Source: Brettanomyces bruxellensis
Lineage: Eukaryota; Ascomycota; Pichiomycetes; Pichiales; Pichiaceae
Assembly: GCF_011074885.1 (NCBI RefSeq)
Contig: NC_054690.1
Span: 2,361,001 to 2,425,000 of the forward strand
DNA: 64,000 nt
Direction: 5' to 3'
The position numbers and the translations under genes were made by a program. Position 1 is the stretch's first letter, and every line of letters starts with the position of its first letter. The notes under the pieces were generated by a model that had not been told where the DNA came from, did not search any database, and was given only the letters and a program-made list of their open reading frames with translations. Positions 1 to 9,329 of this stretch are shown here, one piece after another.

Positions 1-1
1 A

Positions 2-289
2 ACAAATCCAGAAGAAATCCATATGAGGACCAGATGGGTTGAATATAAAGATTTCTGGAGACCTGACATGTCGCAGATTGAACCTGGGTGGCACTTTTGG
101 TTGGCTTATGGTACGGATACTCCACCTAATCAATTGAAACCATCCGAAAAGGCGATTAGGCACATTGTGCCAGCACAGGAAAAGCAGCACCCAGTAACAT
201 ACTCGTGTACTAGAGGTGCATATGTTCCATACAACACAGCAAAGCCAACGCTTTCTTCATGGAGTCCCAAGGTGAAGGAAAGAGTCTAG
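2..289 (+). CDS. NADH:ubiquinone oxidoreductase subunit, NDUFA12/B17.2 type (5' partial)
   Basis: C-terminal 95 residues of an accessory subunit of mitochondrial respiratory complex I. The frame is open from base 2, so the ATG at 23 is internal and the true start lies outside the window. Recognisable segments are RWVEYKDF, then IEPGWHFWLAYGTDTPP, then TRGAYVPYNTAKP and the C-terminal SSWSPKVKERV, which together are typical of fungal NDUFA12/N7BM proteins. The family acts at the matrix side of complex I in the inner membrane. The gene converges on DYS1. Its presence argues against a Saccharomyces-type yeast, because those lack complex I. Confidence 0.88.
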   Translation, partial: TNPEEIHMRTRWVEYKDFWRPDMSQIEPGWHFWLAYGTDTPPNQLKPSEKAIRHIVPAQEKQHPVTYSCTRGAYVPYNTAKPTLSSWSPKVKERV

Positions 290-643
290 ATGATCTTATA
301 TACATACGTATTTATTTATTTATTTATTTATTTATTTCACAGCAATCGCACATAAATCCCCCATTTATTAACGTATTACTTCTACCGTCTACTGTCAATG
401 GAATGCTAAAAGCGCAAATGGTCGTAAAAAGCGTCGTTAAATACAGATGAAGAGCAAAAAAAAAAGATACCCCCGCCAGTGGAAGTGTTCAAATAAATAG
501 CAAACTGTTCCATGTGAACCGGAAGGGAAAAAAATTCTTGAACCCACAAGCCAAATAAAGAATTAGGTATCTCAGCTAGTAAGACAGCCAAGGGGTTGAT
601 TTTATGCGAACCTTAGCAGTCCTAAAGTCGAGGTTGAAAGAGT
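290..643. other. Convergent intergenic region with TTTA microsatellite
   Basis: Shared 3' region between the complex I subunit and DYS1. It contains a perfect TTTA-type tetranucleotide run at about 309-337 and a short A-run near 457. No further gene is supported. Confidence 0.7.
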
Positions 644-1771
644 TTACTCGCTTGCAAACGTAGCGGCAACAATCAATGGGAAGACAGTTGTAACATCTGC
701 ATACAATTTGGTCATGTGTGCATCAGGCTTAATCTTACCCCATGAAACGGCTTCATCGGGTCTGGCACCAGCATCCGAACCATCAAATTCCTGACCAGTG
801 TTGATGTACACAGACCAGTCGGCACCATTTCTCATCAAGCAAGAGTTGCAGATATGGTGCTTGATCATACCACCACCAAGAAGAATCATACCAGCTCTGG
901 TTGCATCCAAAGAGATGCTGTTAAGTCTTCTGATATCACCAACGATATCCACTCTCAATCTCTTTGGCGAAGCCCTGAAAGTGTGGAAGAAAAGCATGTC
1001 ACCGATGGAACCATCGGTAAGAGATGGGCAGAATATAGGAATCTGGTTCTTGTGAGCCCAGTAGAGAACAGAGGTCTCATCATTGATCTCCTTACCCAAC
1101 CTGTCGATGAATCTGGATGGAGTCCAGACTGGAGCATCGTCATCCATGCAGTTTGCACCGAGCTTCTTGGCAGAAGCTTCCTGCTCTGCAAGCATCTTAT
1201 CCAAAACCGGATTCATGAAGTCCTCGAACTTACAGTAGTTCTCGTTTGGAATGATCATGTTACCAATTCTGTTCAAACCCTTCTTTCTCAACTCCTTTCC
1301 CCTAAGAGCGAAGTCACCCATGTAAGTTGGAGCAAGACACTTGATAATATCCTCTTCAATACCACCGGCAGACGACACAACGGCACTAACCATCTTATGC
1401 TGGACAAGGAATCTCAAAGTGTCTCTCAGACCAGAGGAAATCAAATTGGAGGTGTATCCAAGGAAGATGGTTGCCTTCTGGTTTCCATTCTCATCGAACT
1501 CTCCCTTCCACTCTTCCTTTGGAATCTCGGATTTGTTCTTTCCTCTCCATCTTCTCATCTCATTGATGATCTCGCAGGCAGTGTACAAGTTAGAAGCCTG
1601 GAATCCCATGGTCTTCATAGACTTGACAAGGTCAATAGCTCTGGAGTTCCTACTCTCAGGCTTCGAGTAGTCCACACCGTGGACCTCTTCAAAGTTCTCT
1701 GGAACAGGAACCGAAGCCTTCATCACGGCATCATTTGCCAGTGCTGGCTTGTAATCCTTACTCTCACTCAT
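644..1771 (-). CDS. DYS1: Deoxyhypusine synthase
   Basis: Cytosolic enzyme that transfers the aminobutyl group of spermidine to one lysine of eIF5A, the first step of hypusine formation, in an NAD-dependent reaction. The 375-residue protein matches the family along its length: [94 protein letters not shown] and [10 protein letters not shown] with the catalytic Lys. The start was placed at MSESKDYK (ATG at 1771) because the family begins close to there; an upstream in-frame ATG at 1825 would add 18 unrelated residues. The C-terminus ends at ATFASE, shorter than in S. cerevisiae by a basic tail. Confidence 0.97.
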   Translation of the reverse strand: MSESKDYKPALANDAVMKASVPVPENFEEVHGVDYSKPESRNSRAIDLVKSMKTMGFQASNLYTACEIINEMRRWRGKNKSEIPKEEWKGEFDENGNQKATIFLGYTSNLISSGLRDTLRFLVQHKMVSAVVSSAGGIEEDIIKCLAPTYMGDFALRGKELRKKGLNRIGNMIIPNENYCKFEDFMNPVLDKMLAEQEASAKKLGANCMDDDAPVWTPSRFIDRLGKEINDETSVLYWAHKNQIPIFCPSLTDGSIGDMLFFHTFRASPKRLRVDIVGDIRRLNSISLDATRAGMILLGGGMIKHHICNSCLMRNGADWSVYINTGQEFDGSDAGARPDEAVSWGKIKPDAHMTKLYADVTTVFPLIVAATFASE

Positions 1772-3079
1772 TTTTGTGCTGTTACGCTGAGTGATTAGGC
1801 TCTGATCAACTTCACAGTAAAACAAATGAAAATGTCAACCGTAGCTCCTGAAAAATGGCACAAGCGCGGTGTTTAGAAGGTTATCACATCTTTTTCCTTT
1901 TTCACCTCTCTTAAATACAAAAAAAAAATGTGTTGAATTACTATCTATCAGGAAAGCTTCATCGCAATTGGGTAGTGCGGTAACAAAATTACACTAATTC
2001 CGATACTGAATAGGATGCGAAAAAAAAAAAACTTTTCACCTTTGGTTCCACCAACTTCTACAGGATCCTGTTACCCCATATTCGATCGAATTTTTGTCCA
2101 CCCCCTAGATATCAATTTTATTTTTATTCCAAAATCTTCTTCGTGTTTCAAGCTTTATAAGGAATGTTTGTTTGTCGTAATATTATAACTGTACATTTGT
2201 TTTATCGTGCTGAATATGTTAGCGCTAACGCTCGAGGACTCAATTTTTTGCTGATCTTAGGCCAAAAATGGTTTATTAATGAGGCAAGTTGATGAGCAAC
2301 TCCTATTCCGAACAATGATATTCGAAGACAAGTAAAAATTTTGTGAAAATTTTTGGTGTTCTACAATCGATTTTACTCCAGGTACTGAAAAACACAAGGG
2401 TGAATTTTTCAGAATAGTTTCTTCCTTTTCACTATTAAGCGCCGTGGTTTTGCCGTGTTACCCAATGAATATTATATATATTTTTACTTTACCAATCGCA
2501 TTCCGAAATCTCGGAGATTATGCTCGGAATCGCCAGGGATCGCTGAGGTATCAACCAACCATGTGCTATAATTTAATCTTCTTTTCTTTGATAAAAACAT
2601 AAACAGCAAATGAATATATGTGAGGTCAATGCATTCATAAAAAGAGAATATATCTTTTGGCTAGGCATTTATATAAATGGTGTATATTTACAGTGCTATC
2701 AATTTTTCGCAGACACAATTATTATGCTGAACGAAAACCAAGTCCTTTATAATTTTGTTAAAAGGCTTGAAGAGTAAAACGATAATGTGAATATTGATTT
2801 CAAGCACAAAATGTGTTCTGACATGTTATATGAGAGAATATTCATATCATCTAAGTTCAATATGATATTGTACAGTACACGGAAGCGCTATAATGCCACC
2901 AAAAACGATTACACTCCCCATTGCACTACATCATGAATGTAAATGTGATTTTTTCCTGTGAGAGCAGCATTAATTGAATTTATATTGCATTCACTATAGC
3001 TTTATTTAAATTTAGAATTGTCTCTACAAGGCAGCACAGCTCAGACTGCTTTCAAGACCTGTCGCAGCCTCCAAAAAGT
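1772..3079. other. Intergenic region, DYS1 promoter side
   Basis: About 1.3 kb upstream of DYS1 and downstream of DUT1. It is AT-rich with A-runs near 1920 and 2020, and no coding potential, tRNA boxes or repeats were recognised. Confidence 0.6.
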
Positions 3080-3532
3080 TCAGTTCTTTCCTGTAGATCC
3101 AAATCCACCTTGTCCACGTTCTGTGTTAAGCTCTGTTTCCCATTCATTGTTATTCAATTGCACAATTTCCGGGGTGGTGATCTTTTCAAGGATAAGTTGA
3201 GCAATTCTATCTCCCGCACTAATACTAAAATCACTATTGCTGAAGTTGAATAGGACAACTTTAACCTCTCCTCTATAGTCTGAATCGATGACACCAGCAC
3301 CGGTGTGAATGCCATGCTTAACAGCTAAGCCTGAGCGTGGGGCAACTCGTCCATAATATCCTTCTGGTATCACAATGCTAATGTCTGTCGCAACGAGACC
3401 CTGTCCCTTCTTAGGGATTAATGCATTTTCGGAACTGTAAAGGTCGTAACCCGCAGCTGAGGCGGAACCTCTAGTTGGAAGTTTTGCTTTTGCGGATCTT
3501 AAGTAAACCTTAAATGATGAAACTGCAGACAT
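3080..3532 (-). CDS. DUT1: dUTP pyrophosphatase (dUTPase)
   Basis: Hydrolyses dUTP to dUMP and pyrophosphate, which keeps uracil out of DNA and supplies dUMP for thymidylate synthesis. The 150-residue length is normal for the homotrimeric family. The five family motifs are in order: AAGYDLYS (I), [10 protein letters not shown] (III region), [10 protein letters not shown] with the catalytic Asp, GDRIAQLIL, and the C-terminal GQGGFGSTG (V), which closes over the nucleotide. Two MluI cell-cycle boxes lie 80-116 bp upstream, consistent with G1/S transcription. No presequence is visible, so nuclear/cytosolic action is expected. Confidence 0.97.
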   Translation of the reverse strand: MSAVSSFKVYLRSAKAKLPTRGSASAAGYDLYSSENALIPKKGQGLVATDISIVIPEGYYGRVAPRSGLAVKHGIHTGAGVIDSDYRGEVKVVLFNFSNSDFSISAGDRIAQLILEKITTPEIVQLNNNEWETELNTERGQGGFGSTGKN

Positions 3533-3611
3533 GGTGATTAATCTTGCCCAACTTAAAATGATTAATTAATTTATTGTAAAAGAACACTCTAAAAGTTGTA
3601 CGAGCTTGAAA

Positions 3612-3648
3612 ACGCGTCGAAGCTTAAATACCAAAAATCTGGACGCGT
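3612..3648. promoter_or_regulatory. Two MCB boxes upstream of DUT1
   Basis: ACGCGT occurs at 3612-3617 and again at 3643-3648, in the 452-bp gap between DUT1 and the P450 gene. Only DUT1 starts into this gap. ACGCGT is the established MBF (Mbp1-Swi6) site of G1/S genes in yeast; that MBF binds here is inference. Confidence 0.75.
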
Positions 3649-3984
3649 ACAAATATGAAAGTTACGTTATTCCTTACACCATTTTGCTTGAAAATTCGCC
3701 GCATAGTATTATTTAATCGTAACATTTCCTAAATTGTCTTTCCAAGCTAATCCGATTTTAATTATACTGGAAAAATTGTTGACAGACATATATCCTTAGA
3801 ACAGACACCAGAAACAATTCGGTGCTCACTCACCTAATTTATTCGGAAAAGAAATATATTGATATGCTCTATTTAACGTTAAATAAATGATCAAACAAGT
3901 GACTTTAGTCTACTAGCTGCCATAAATAACGATTTCCAAGGTATTTCGAGTTATCACAACAGATTTGGTCGCAGATAAGCATCT

Positions 3985-5553
3985 TTACTCCTTAGATTCG
4001 ATTGGGTCCAGCAAAGGCTCATAAATAAGTGGCATCTGACCACAAGCAGGAACACTAGTATACATGTCCGCAAAGTACGAATATTTATCATAATCAAAAT
4101 TATCCTGTAACTTGACTCTGTATCTACTCATCATGTTGGAGATGTTCATCTTGATTTCGCACAATGCCAAGTTTTTTCCAATGCACATCCGTGCACCGGC
4201 ACTGAATGGTATCAGGTTCTTGTGCATCACCTTTAATTTTTCTTCGTTATCAATCATCCACCTGTCCGGATTCCAGTGGTTTGGGTCGGTAAAAACATCC
4301 TTATTACGATGGATTGACCATGGTTGAATAGTGATAACTGTTCCTTGAGGTATAATACACTTTGGTGTCTCTTTGGATCCTCTCCAAATCATTCCTCCCT
4401 TGGGTGCCACTCTAGGCTCTTGGCCTGGTATTGCAGAATAAACTCTGAGTGTTTCGTCCACGACTGCATTCAAATAAGGTAAATTCTCAATTTGCGCGTA
4501 AATCTGCGAATTATAATCATCTGCAGCAAGATACTTTCCGCCATTAAACTGCTTCAACTCCTCGATTAGCTTCTTTTGAACTTCTGGGTTTCTAGCAAGA
4601 GAAAAGTACACGTAACTAAGTGTGGTAGCTGTGGTATTATGTCCGGCAGCAATGTGGTCAAAGCACTCACTCTTAGCCCTTCCTTTATCAAACACCGGTT
4701 TAGGCGAACTCTGCGCTTTTTCACCTAAAACCGTGTTAACCAAAGTTTGCTGAGAATCGCCAATTCCTCCAAGTGATTTATTGAACTGGGCTTCGATCCA
4801 GTCGTAACACTTTTGAGCAGCAATATCAACACTTTTTGGAACTGCAAGCTTACGTAAGGATGGAAGCTGGGTGTCCCAAAACCAAGACGAAGATTGCGTA
4901 AAGAATTCCATAATTATTTCCTTGCCAAGTCCAAAAGGATCATCAAGAACAGATTGATAATATTTGGTTCCAAACGAAAATATAGTGATGGCGTCCATGG
5001 CCATATCCGACCAAAGGATAAAAGCGTTGATAGGTTTGGTCTTGTACTCATCCATAATTTTCAACAATTTAGACATTATACCCCTGATATAATCCTGGAC
5101 CTCATCCGTGCAAACGTGTGTCTTTGAATAAAACCTAGTGGTAACTTTTCTACTTTGACGATGGCCAACCTTATCAATAGTCGAGAAAGTGTTGTGCGAA
5201 TTATAGTTGACAAATTGAGAGTAAAATTTACTCTTTTCCATGTCCCGAATAAACACCTCATTCAAGTAATCGGAGTCACTTATATCCACTTCATTAGGTC
5301 CAATTCTAACAATTGGTCCATATTCCTTATGAAGTTCATCGACATAGTGATTTCTTTGTTCGGACCAACTCTTGTACAAAATCCAGAATTTTGATAACGC
5401 ACATATTTTGGGACCAGGAACTTTGCACAACGGGTTTAAGTACAAAGGATATATCAAAAAGTAGAAAATAGCAAGGGAAACTATTCCTGCTATTCCGAAA
5501 GTCTTTACGTGATCTGATTCTTTTTGCAGTAATTCTTCTAACATGATGGTCAA
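3985..5553 (-). CDS. Cytochrome P450 monooxygenase, microsomal type
   Basis: Heme-thiolate monooxygenase of 522 residues. An N-terminal membrane anchor (about residues 18-38) is followed by the Pro-rich hinge KVPGPKICAL. The I-helix has AGHNTT (303-308), the K-helix ExxR is ETLR (367-370), and the heme loop FSAGARMCIGKN has its ligand at Cys457. The I-helix carries Asn where most P450s have an acid before the TT pair. It is not one of the sterol P450s (ERG11, ERG5) as far as I can recognise. It resembles the broad fungal class often annotated as benzoate or toxin oxygenases, and no substrate can be assigned. It is flanked by DUT1 and a long promoter region, with no obvious cluster partners. 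Confidence 0.93.
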   Translation of the reverse strand: MTIMLEELLQKESDHVKTFGIAGIVSLAIFYFLIYPLYLNPLCKVPGPKICALSKFWILYKSWSEQRNHYVDELHKEYGPIVRIGPNEVDISDSDYLNEVFIRDMEKSKFYSQFVNYNSHNTFSTIDKVGHRQSRKVTTRFYSKTHVCTDEVQDYIRGIMSKLLKIMDEYKTKPINAFILWSDMAMDAITIFSFGTKYYQSVLDDPFGLGKEIIMEFFTQSSSWFWDTQLPSLRKLAVPKSVDIAAQKCYDWIEAQFNKSLGGIGDSQQTLVNTVLGEKAQSSPKPVFDKGRAKSECFDHIAAGHNTTATTLSYVYFSLARNPEVQKKLIEELKQFNGGKYLAADDYNSQIYAQIENLPYLNAVVDETLRVYSAIPGQEPRVAPKGGMIWRGSKETPKCIIPQGTVITIQPWSIHRNKDVFTDPNHWNPDRWMIDNEEKLKVMHKNLIPFSAGARMCIGKNLALCEIKMNISNMMSRYRVKLQDNFDYDKYSYFADMYTSVPACGQMPLIYEPLLDPIESKE

Positions 5554-6813
5554 AAGAAATGAAGGCAGGTTAATGATAAAGTGCCGTTAATAGCATGCCA
5601 ATGTTGATGCTTTTCTAACAGTTCCAGATAAGCATCAAAAAAAGAAGGAAAATGCACAGGCGTTTGACATGCGTCATGTATTTATAGGTAATCTTCGAGG
5701 AAGATCGTATGCTTCGAATTGAAAGAGATAAGTGATTTGGTCGGAAAACTTTCTATATCGGGTAATTACTGATTTGTTTAACGCGGTGAGTATTTATTCT
5801 AAATTTTTATTATTATACGCTATCTGATTAGCTGAATGAGAATAATCATTGTGCTCTATGAAAGGGCACCGATTAGTTGTTTTTAATGGTTGAATGATAA
5901 CGTTATTCAAATGAATTAGATTGCTTGATAATAAATGTGCTTAAAATGTGGCAAGATTGTATGAGCATAAACATTTGTTATGATATCCCTGCGTAACTGT
6001 AAATCCGGATGGTCCCGGAATTGATTCCTAAAATTGGATGGCCATTAATGTAGATATAGACATTAGGAAATTACCAGCTTTCTGATACTATTGAATTTTA
6101 CACTAAATTACGACAATCAAGTTAGGCATGCACACTGTGCTTCTGAGTCACTCTGCAAATAGCCTTATATTCATCATGAAAGAAGCTTAAATTTTTCCAG
6201 AGGTGTGTTTTTAGAAGCGGAAGAAACTAAATATTGCAAGTGCTTAAGATTAAACTAATTTTACCCAATTTTACCACTACCCAAAACCTCGTTCATAGTT
6301 GCGAATTTTTAATATTGGTGCATCACAGCAGACATTATAAGAAGATAATAAACATAAATGGACCTTTAATCAAGAATGTATGCAGAAATTACTTACTTAT
6401 GTGGATTAAAGCAGGCCCACGCCAGACAATTGATGAAGTAAGCGCCTGCCAAAGAGAACAAAAATGGGGGATGGAATAAAAGAAACAAAATTAATTCGGA
6501 GTAGGGAAAAAAAAATAAAAATAAAAATAAAAAAAAAGCACTGTGTTGTAATGCAGGCAGTGGCTTGCTTCTGTTCAATGGTACAGTGTTTATTTCATTA
6601 ATCCGCTCAATTCACAATTCCTGGGTATTTTCAGCATCACCAAGCTTCTGCGCGAGGGATTATTCTGGCCATCTGGAATTCATAAGATTGAAAACATCCA
6701 TATTGCATGCAGTGTTAATTAATTTTTTTTTACAGCTAAACATAATCTAGGCTGGTTATTATCTATAAGCAATTAAATAACGAGTTAGTAGGCAGCAAAA
6801 GATCAATCTCTCG
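5554..6813. other. Divergent intergenic region between the P450 and the basic protein gene
   Basis: 1.26 kb shared upstream region. A TGAGTCA (Gcn4/AP-1 type) heptamer is at 6144-6150 and an A-rich tract at about 6508-6537. No gene is supported here. Confidence 0.6.
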
Positions 6814-9177
6814 ATGTTTAATAGAAGAAGACGGTCTAGACAGTCAACATCATATACTGGAGTCAATTCACCACGTGGTACTGAAAGGCAACCCAGTTCT
6901 GGTGCTTTGGCTGCAGCTTCGGTGATTGGTAAAGCATTAAAGCAGAATGGAAATAATCCGGTGGGAATGAAACTTCCTCCGCATCAAAATTCCAGGAAAT
7001 TCGGTGGCATGTCCAGAACTTTATCCATGAATAGCAATATGTCACGCCGTAACAGTTTACAAACCATTTCGAGTGCGAATCGTAAGCGACTCGAGGTCAG
7101 AAAGCTTTCAAATAGTTCAAGTATGTACAATTTGAGCTTGAGAGATCGCCGTTCGATTTCAGACTTCTCGGAGTACAGTTCGCAAGTTAGCAGAAGCAGG
7201 GCAAGGCAGATTAAGGAGCCGACATATTATAAAAAGGTGAAGAAATGGGTTCCTTCAAAGCGTGGACTCGTCAGTGTTGAAGTAATGGTTCCTGTCTCTG
7301 AAAAGCAAGAAAAAGGCTCACGAACCGTTACACCACAAACAGATCGTACTTACTCGTTGAGTGTGGGCACGTACAGCCGTGTACGGCAAGCAAATCGAAC
7401 TCCTACTAGGAGTAGGCCAATTAGCATGATGTCACCTTCTCATGTTCGGAGGTTAGAGATGACGGAGTTTGACTTTGAGCCTTCAATTCCAGAAAGTTTG
7501 GAGGAGGTCCAGGAAGAGGATGAAGAGATAAAGACTAGTGTCCAGGCTGCGAGAGAGTACTCTATGGCTAAGCTCACTAATTCTCCAATAAAAAGGAAGG
7601 TGGATAATATAGAGACTAATACAACCAATCGGAATGCAATTTTGCCAGATGCAGAGAGCCATCCAAGGGACATTGAAGGGTCGTCTGAAACCGAGAAAGT
7701 CACAGAGAAGGATGAGTCTGTAAGTTCCGATAGTCATGAACAGGAACACAATTATGGTACTGTTCGTCCGCAAATAACGGAGATAACTGCATCAAATGAC
7801 AGTTTGGCTAAGGGTCAAGAATTAGAGATAGTTAACAGCTACACGACACCCGGTGATGAAAACATTGATGAACATTTGAAGGAGAGTGTCGAGAATTCTT
7901 TGGTTGCAGAGGATGGCATTTTGCCAAATGGGCAAAATGAGCAGGCTAAGGTATCCGAGTCGGATGATAAAGTAATTGTACAGAAAGACGGTACGGACAA
8001 GGAGAAATCCGGTGACAATGAATCTACGCAACAAACTAATGGGAAGGAAGTTGTACATCGAAAGCAGAAAACTAATGTAAGCACTACCTCTGATAGAAAG
8101 TCTGTGAAACCAACCGTTAATCCAACGTCTATGGCACAACAAATGAGGAAAACACTCGGCATTAATGAGCTTTCTTCTACTGGGGAAGACCGTATAAAAT
8201 TAGCATCATCGTCAATTGTGAAGCGTCACTCTGTATTGAAGAATTCAGAGGATGGTCAGGAATATTCTTCATACAACGCAAAGGGTATCACAGGTCCATA
8301 CTTATCACTTGCAACTGCCGAAAACACGAGGCGTAATGCGATGGGCTCGTCACCATCACCAATGCGAATAAATTCTATGTACACTACGCCTGTGCGCTCC
8401 CATCATACCAATGCAAAATTGTCAGGATCACCTGTTATGCTAACATCTCTTCGTGCACCAAAGCCCAAAAACTCTTCCTCGAGAAACCACATGCTGTCTT
8501 TAAGATCACCTGGTTCGGTACCTGATAGGAGTCTTTTTGTGCATTCGCATCCTTCGGTTCATTTGTCTGCTGCTAAAGTGGCAGTAGAGCAATACTACGG
8601 TGAGGATGTTCTTCATAAAAGAAAGCCTGTACCAAAGCAGAGGCCTAAATCAGTTGCGCAAATTAAGGCTGAAGAACTTCTTAAAAAGGCCAAGTCCAGA
8701 CCTCCAGTCCGGCTTGAAACTGTCTTTAATCCAAACACGGAAAATTATAATGAGTTGAAGAGAAGCAGTTCGTTTGAAGGTAGGCGTCATGATAAAAAAG
8801 ATGATACCATTCACAAGAGGCTTACATTGAGAGATTTACCCGACGATTATGCTCAAGCAAGTGACAGTCAGTTTGTTTCATCTTCCAATTTCAAATCACG
8901 AATTCCAGATTCTGATGATGATGATGATGACTTCAACGAGGACTCTGTATATTCTCCGAAAGTCAAAAGTCATCATCCACCACAACAGCCTCAACTTATG
9001 CTGAGTCAGATTGATGTTCCTCAGAAGAAACATCACAGACACTTTAAATTGTTTGGGCACCATCACCATCATGATTCATATGAGGGTTCAATGATAAAGG
9101 ATGATTATGCTCGACATGATTCGAAAAAGAAGAAGAGATTTAGGAAATTCAAGAAATTCTTTTCGACCAGCGGCTGA
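6814..9177 (+). CDS. Large disordered basic protein, possibly Seg1/Seg2-like (eisosome)
   Basis: 787 residues, mostly low complexity and Ser-rich, with no catalytic domain visible. The N-terminus is MFNRRRRSRQ, followed by an Ala-rich GALAAASVIGKAL patch at about residues 29-42. A short conserved-looking block KKVKKWVPSKRGLVSVEV is near residue 140. The middle (about 220-430) is Glu/Asp-rich. The tail has a DDDDDD run, then a His-rich patch GHHHHH and a strongly basic end KKKKRFRKFKKFF. The basic ends suggest contact with acidic membrane lipid. The N-terminal pattern recalls the Seg1/Seg2 eisosome proteins of budding yeasts, but I hold that only tentatively. The coding region is continuous with no breaks. 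Confidence 0.85.
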   Translation: MFNRRRRSRQSTSYTGVNSPRGTERQPSSGALAAASVIGKALKQNGNNPVGMKLPPHQNSRKFGGMSRTLSMNSNMSRRNSLQTISSANRKRLEVRKLSNSSSMYNLSLRDRRSISDFSEYSSQVSRSRARQIKEPTYYKKVKKWVPSKRGLVSVEVMVPVSEKQEKGSRTVTPQTDRTYSLSVGTYSRVRQANRTPTRSRPISMMSPSHVRRLEMTEFDFEPSIPESLEEVQEEDEEIKTSVQAAREYSMAKLTNSPIKRKVDNIETNTTNRNAILPDAESHPRDIEGSSETEKVTEKDESVSSDSHEQEHNYGTVRPQITEITASNDSLAKGQELEIVNSYTTPGDENIDEHLKESVENSLVAEDGILPNGQNEQAKVSESDDKVIVQKDGTDKEKSGDNESTQQTNGKEVVHRKQKTNVSTTSDRKSVKPTVNPTSMAQQMRKTLGINELSSTGEDRIKLASSSIVKRHSVLKNSEDGQEYSSYNAKGITGPYLSLATAENTRRNAMGSSPSPMRINSMYTTPVRSHHTNAKLSGSPVMLTSLRAPKPKNSSSRNHMLSLRSPGSVPDRSLFVHSHPSVHLSAAKVAVEQYYGEDVLHKRKPVPKQRPKSVAQIKAEELLKKAKSRPPVRLETVFNPNTENYNELKRSSSFEGRRHDKKDDTIHKRLTLRDLPDDYAQASDSQFVSSSNFKSRIPDSDDDDDDFNEDSVYSPKVKSHHPPQQPQLMLSQIDVPQKKHHRHFKLFGHHHHHDSYEGSMIKDDYARHDSKKKKRFRKFKKFFSTSG

Positions 9178-9329
9178 TTTAACAAACATAAGGCATGCTT
9201 TTTGTGCTCTCTTTCTTTTCCCGCTTCTATCGTTTATGCAAATTTTAGTCAACTTGTTTTACGTGTCTCCAATTTAAGCGCTTATTTATCATTAAATTTA
9301 ATACAGGAACGAATGTGATCTTGTTTACC

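Noticed and set aside
854..1798. Long plus-strand frame of 314 codons opposite DYS1
   Set aside because: It is a shadow of the strongly conserved DYS1 gene on the other strand and resembles no family.
6144..6150. TGAGTCA as a Gcn4 site for the P450 or the basic-protein gene
   Set aside because: It is about 600-670 bp from either start and single, and neither gene is an amino-acid biosynthesis gene.
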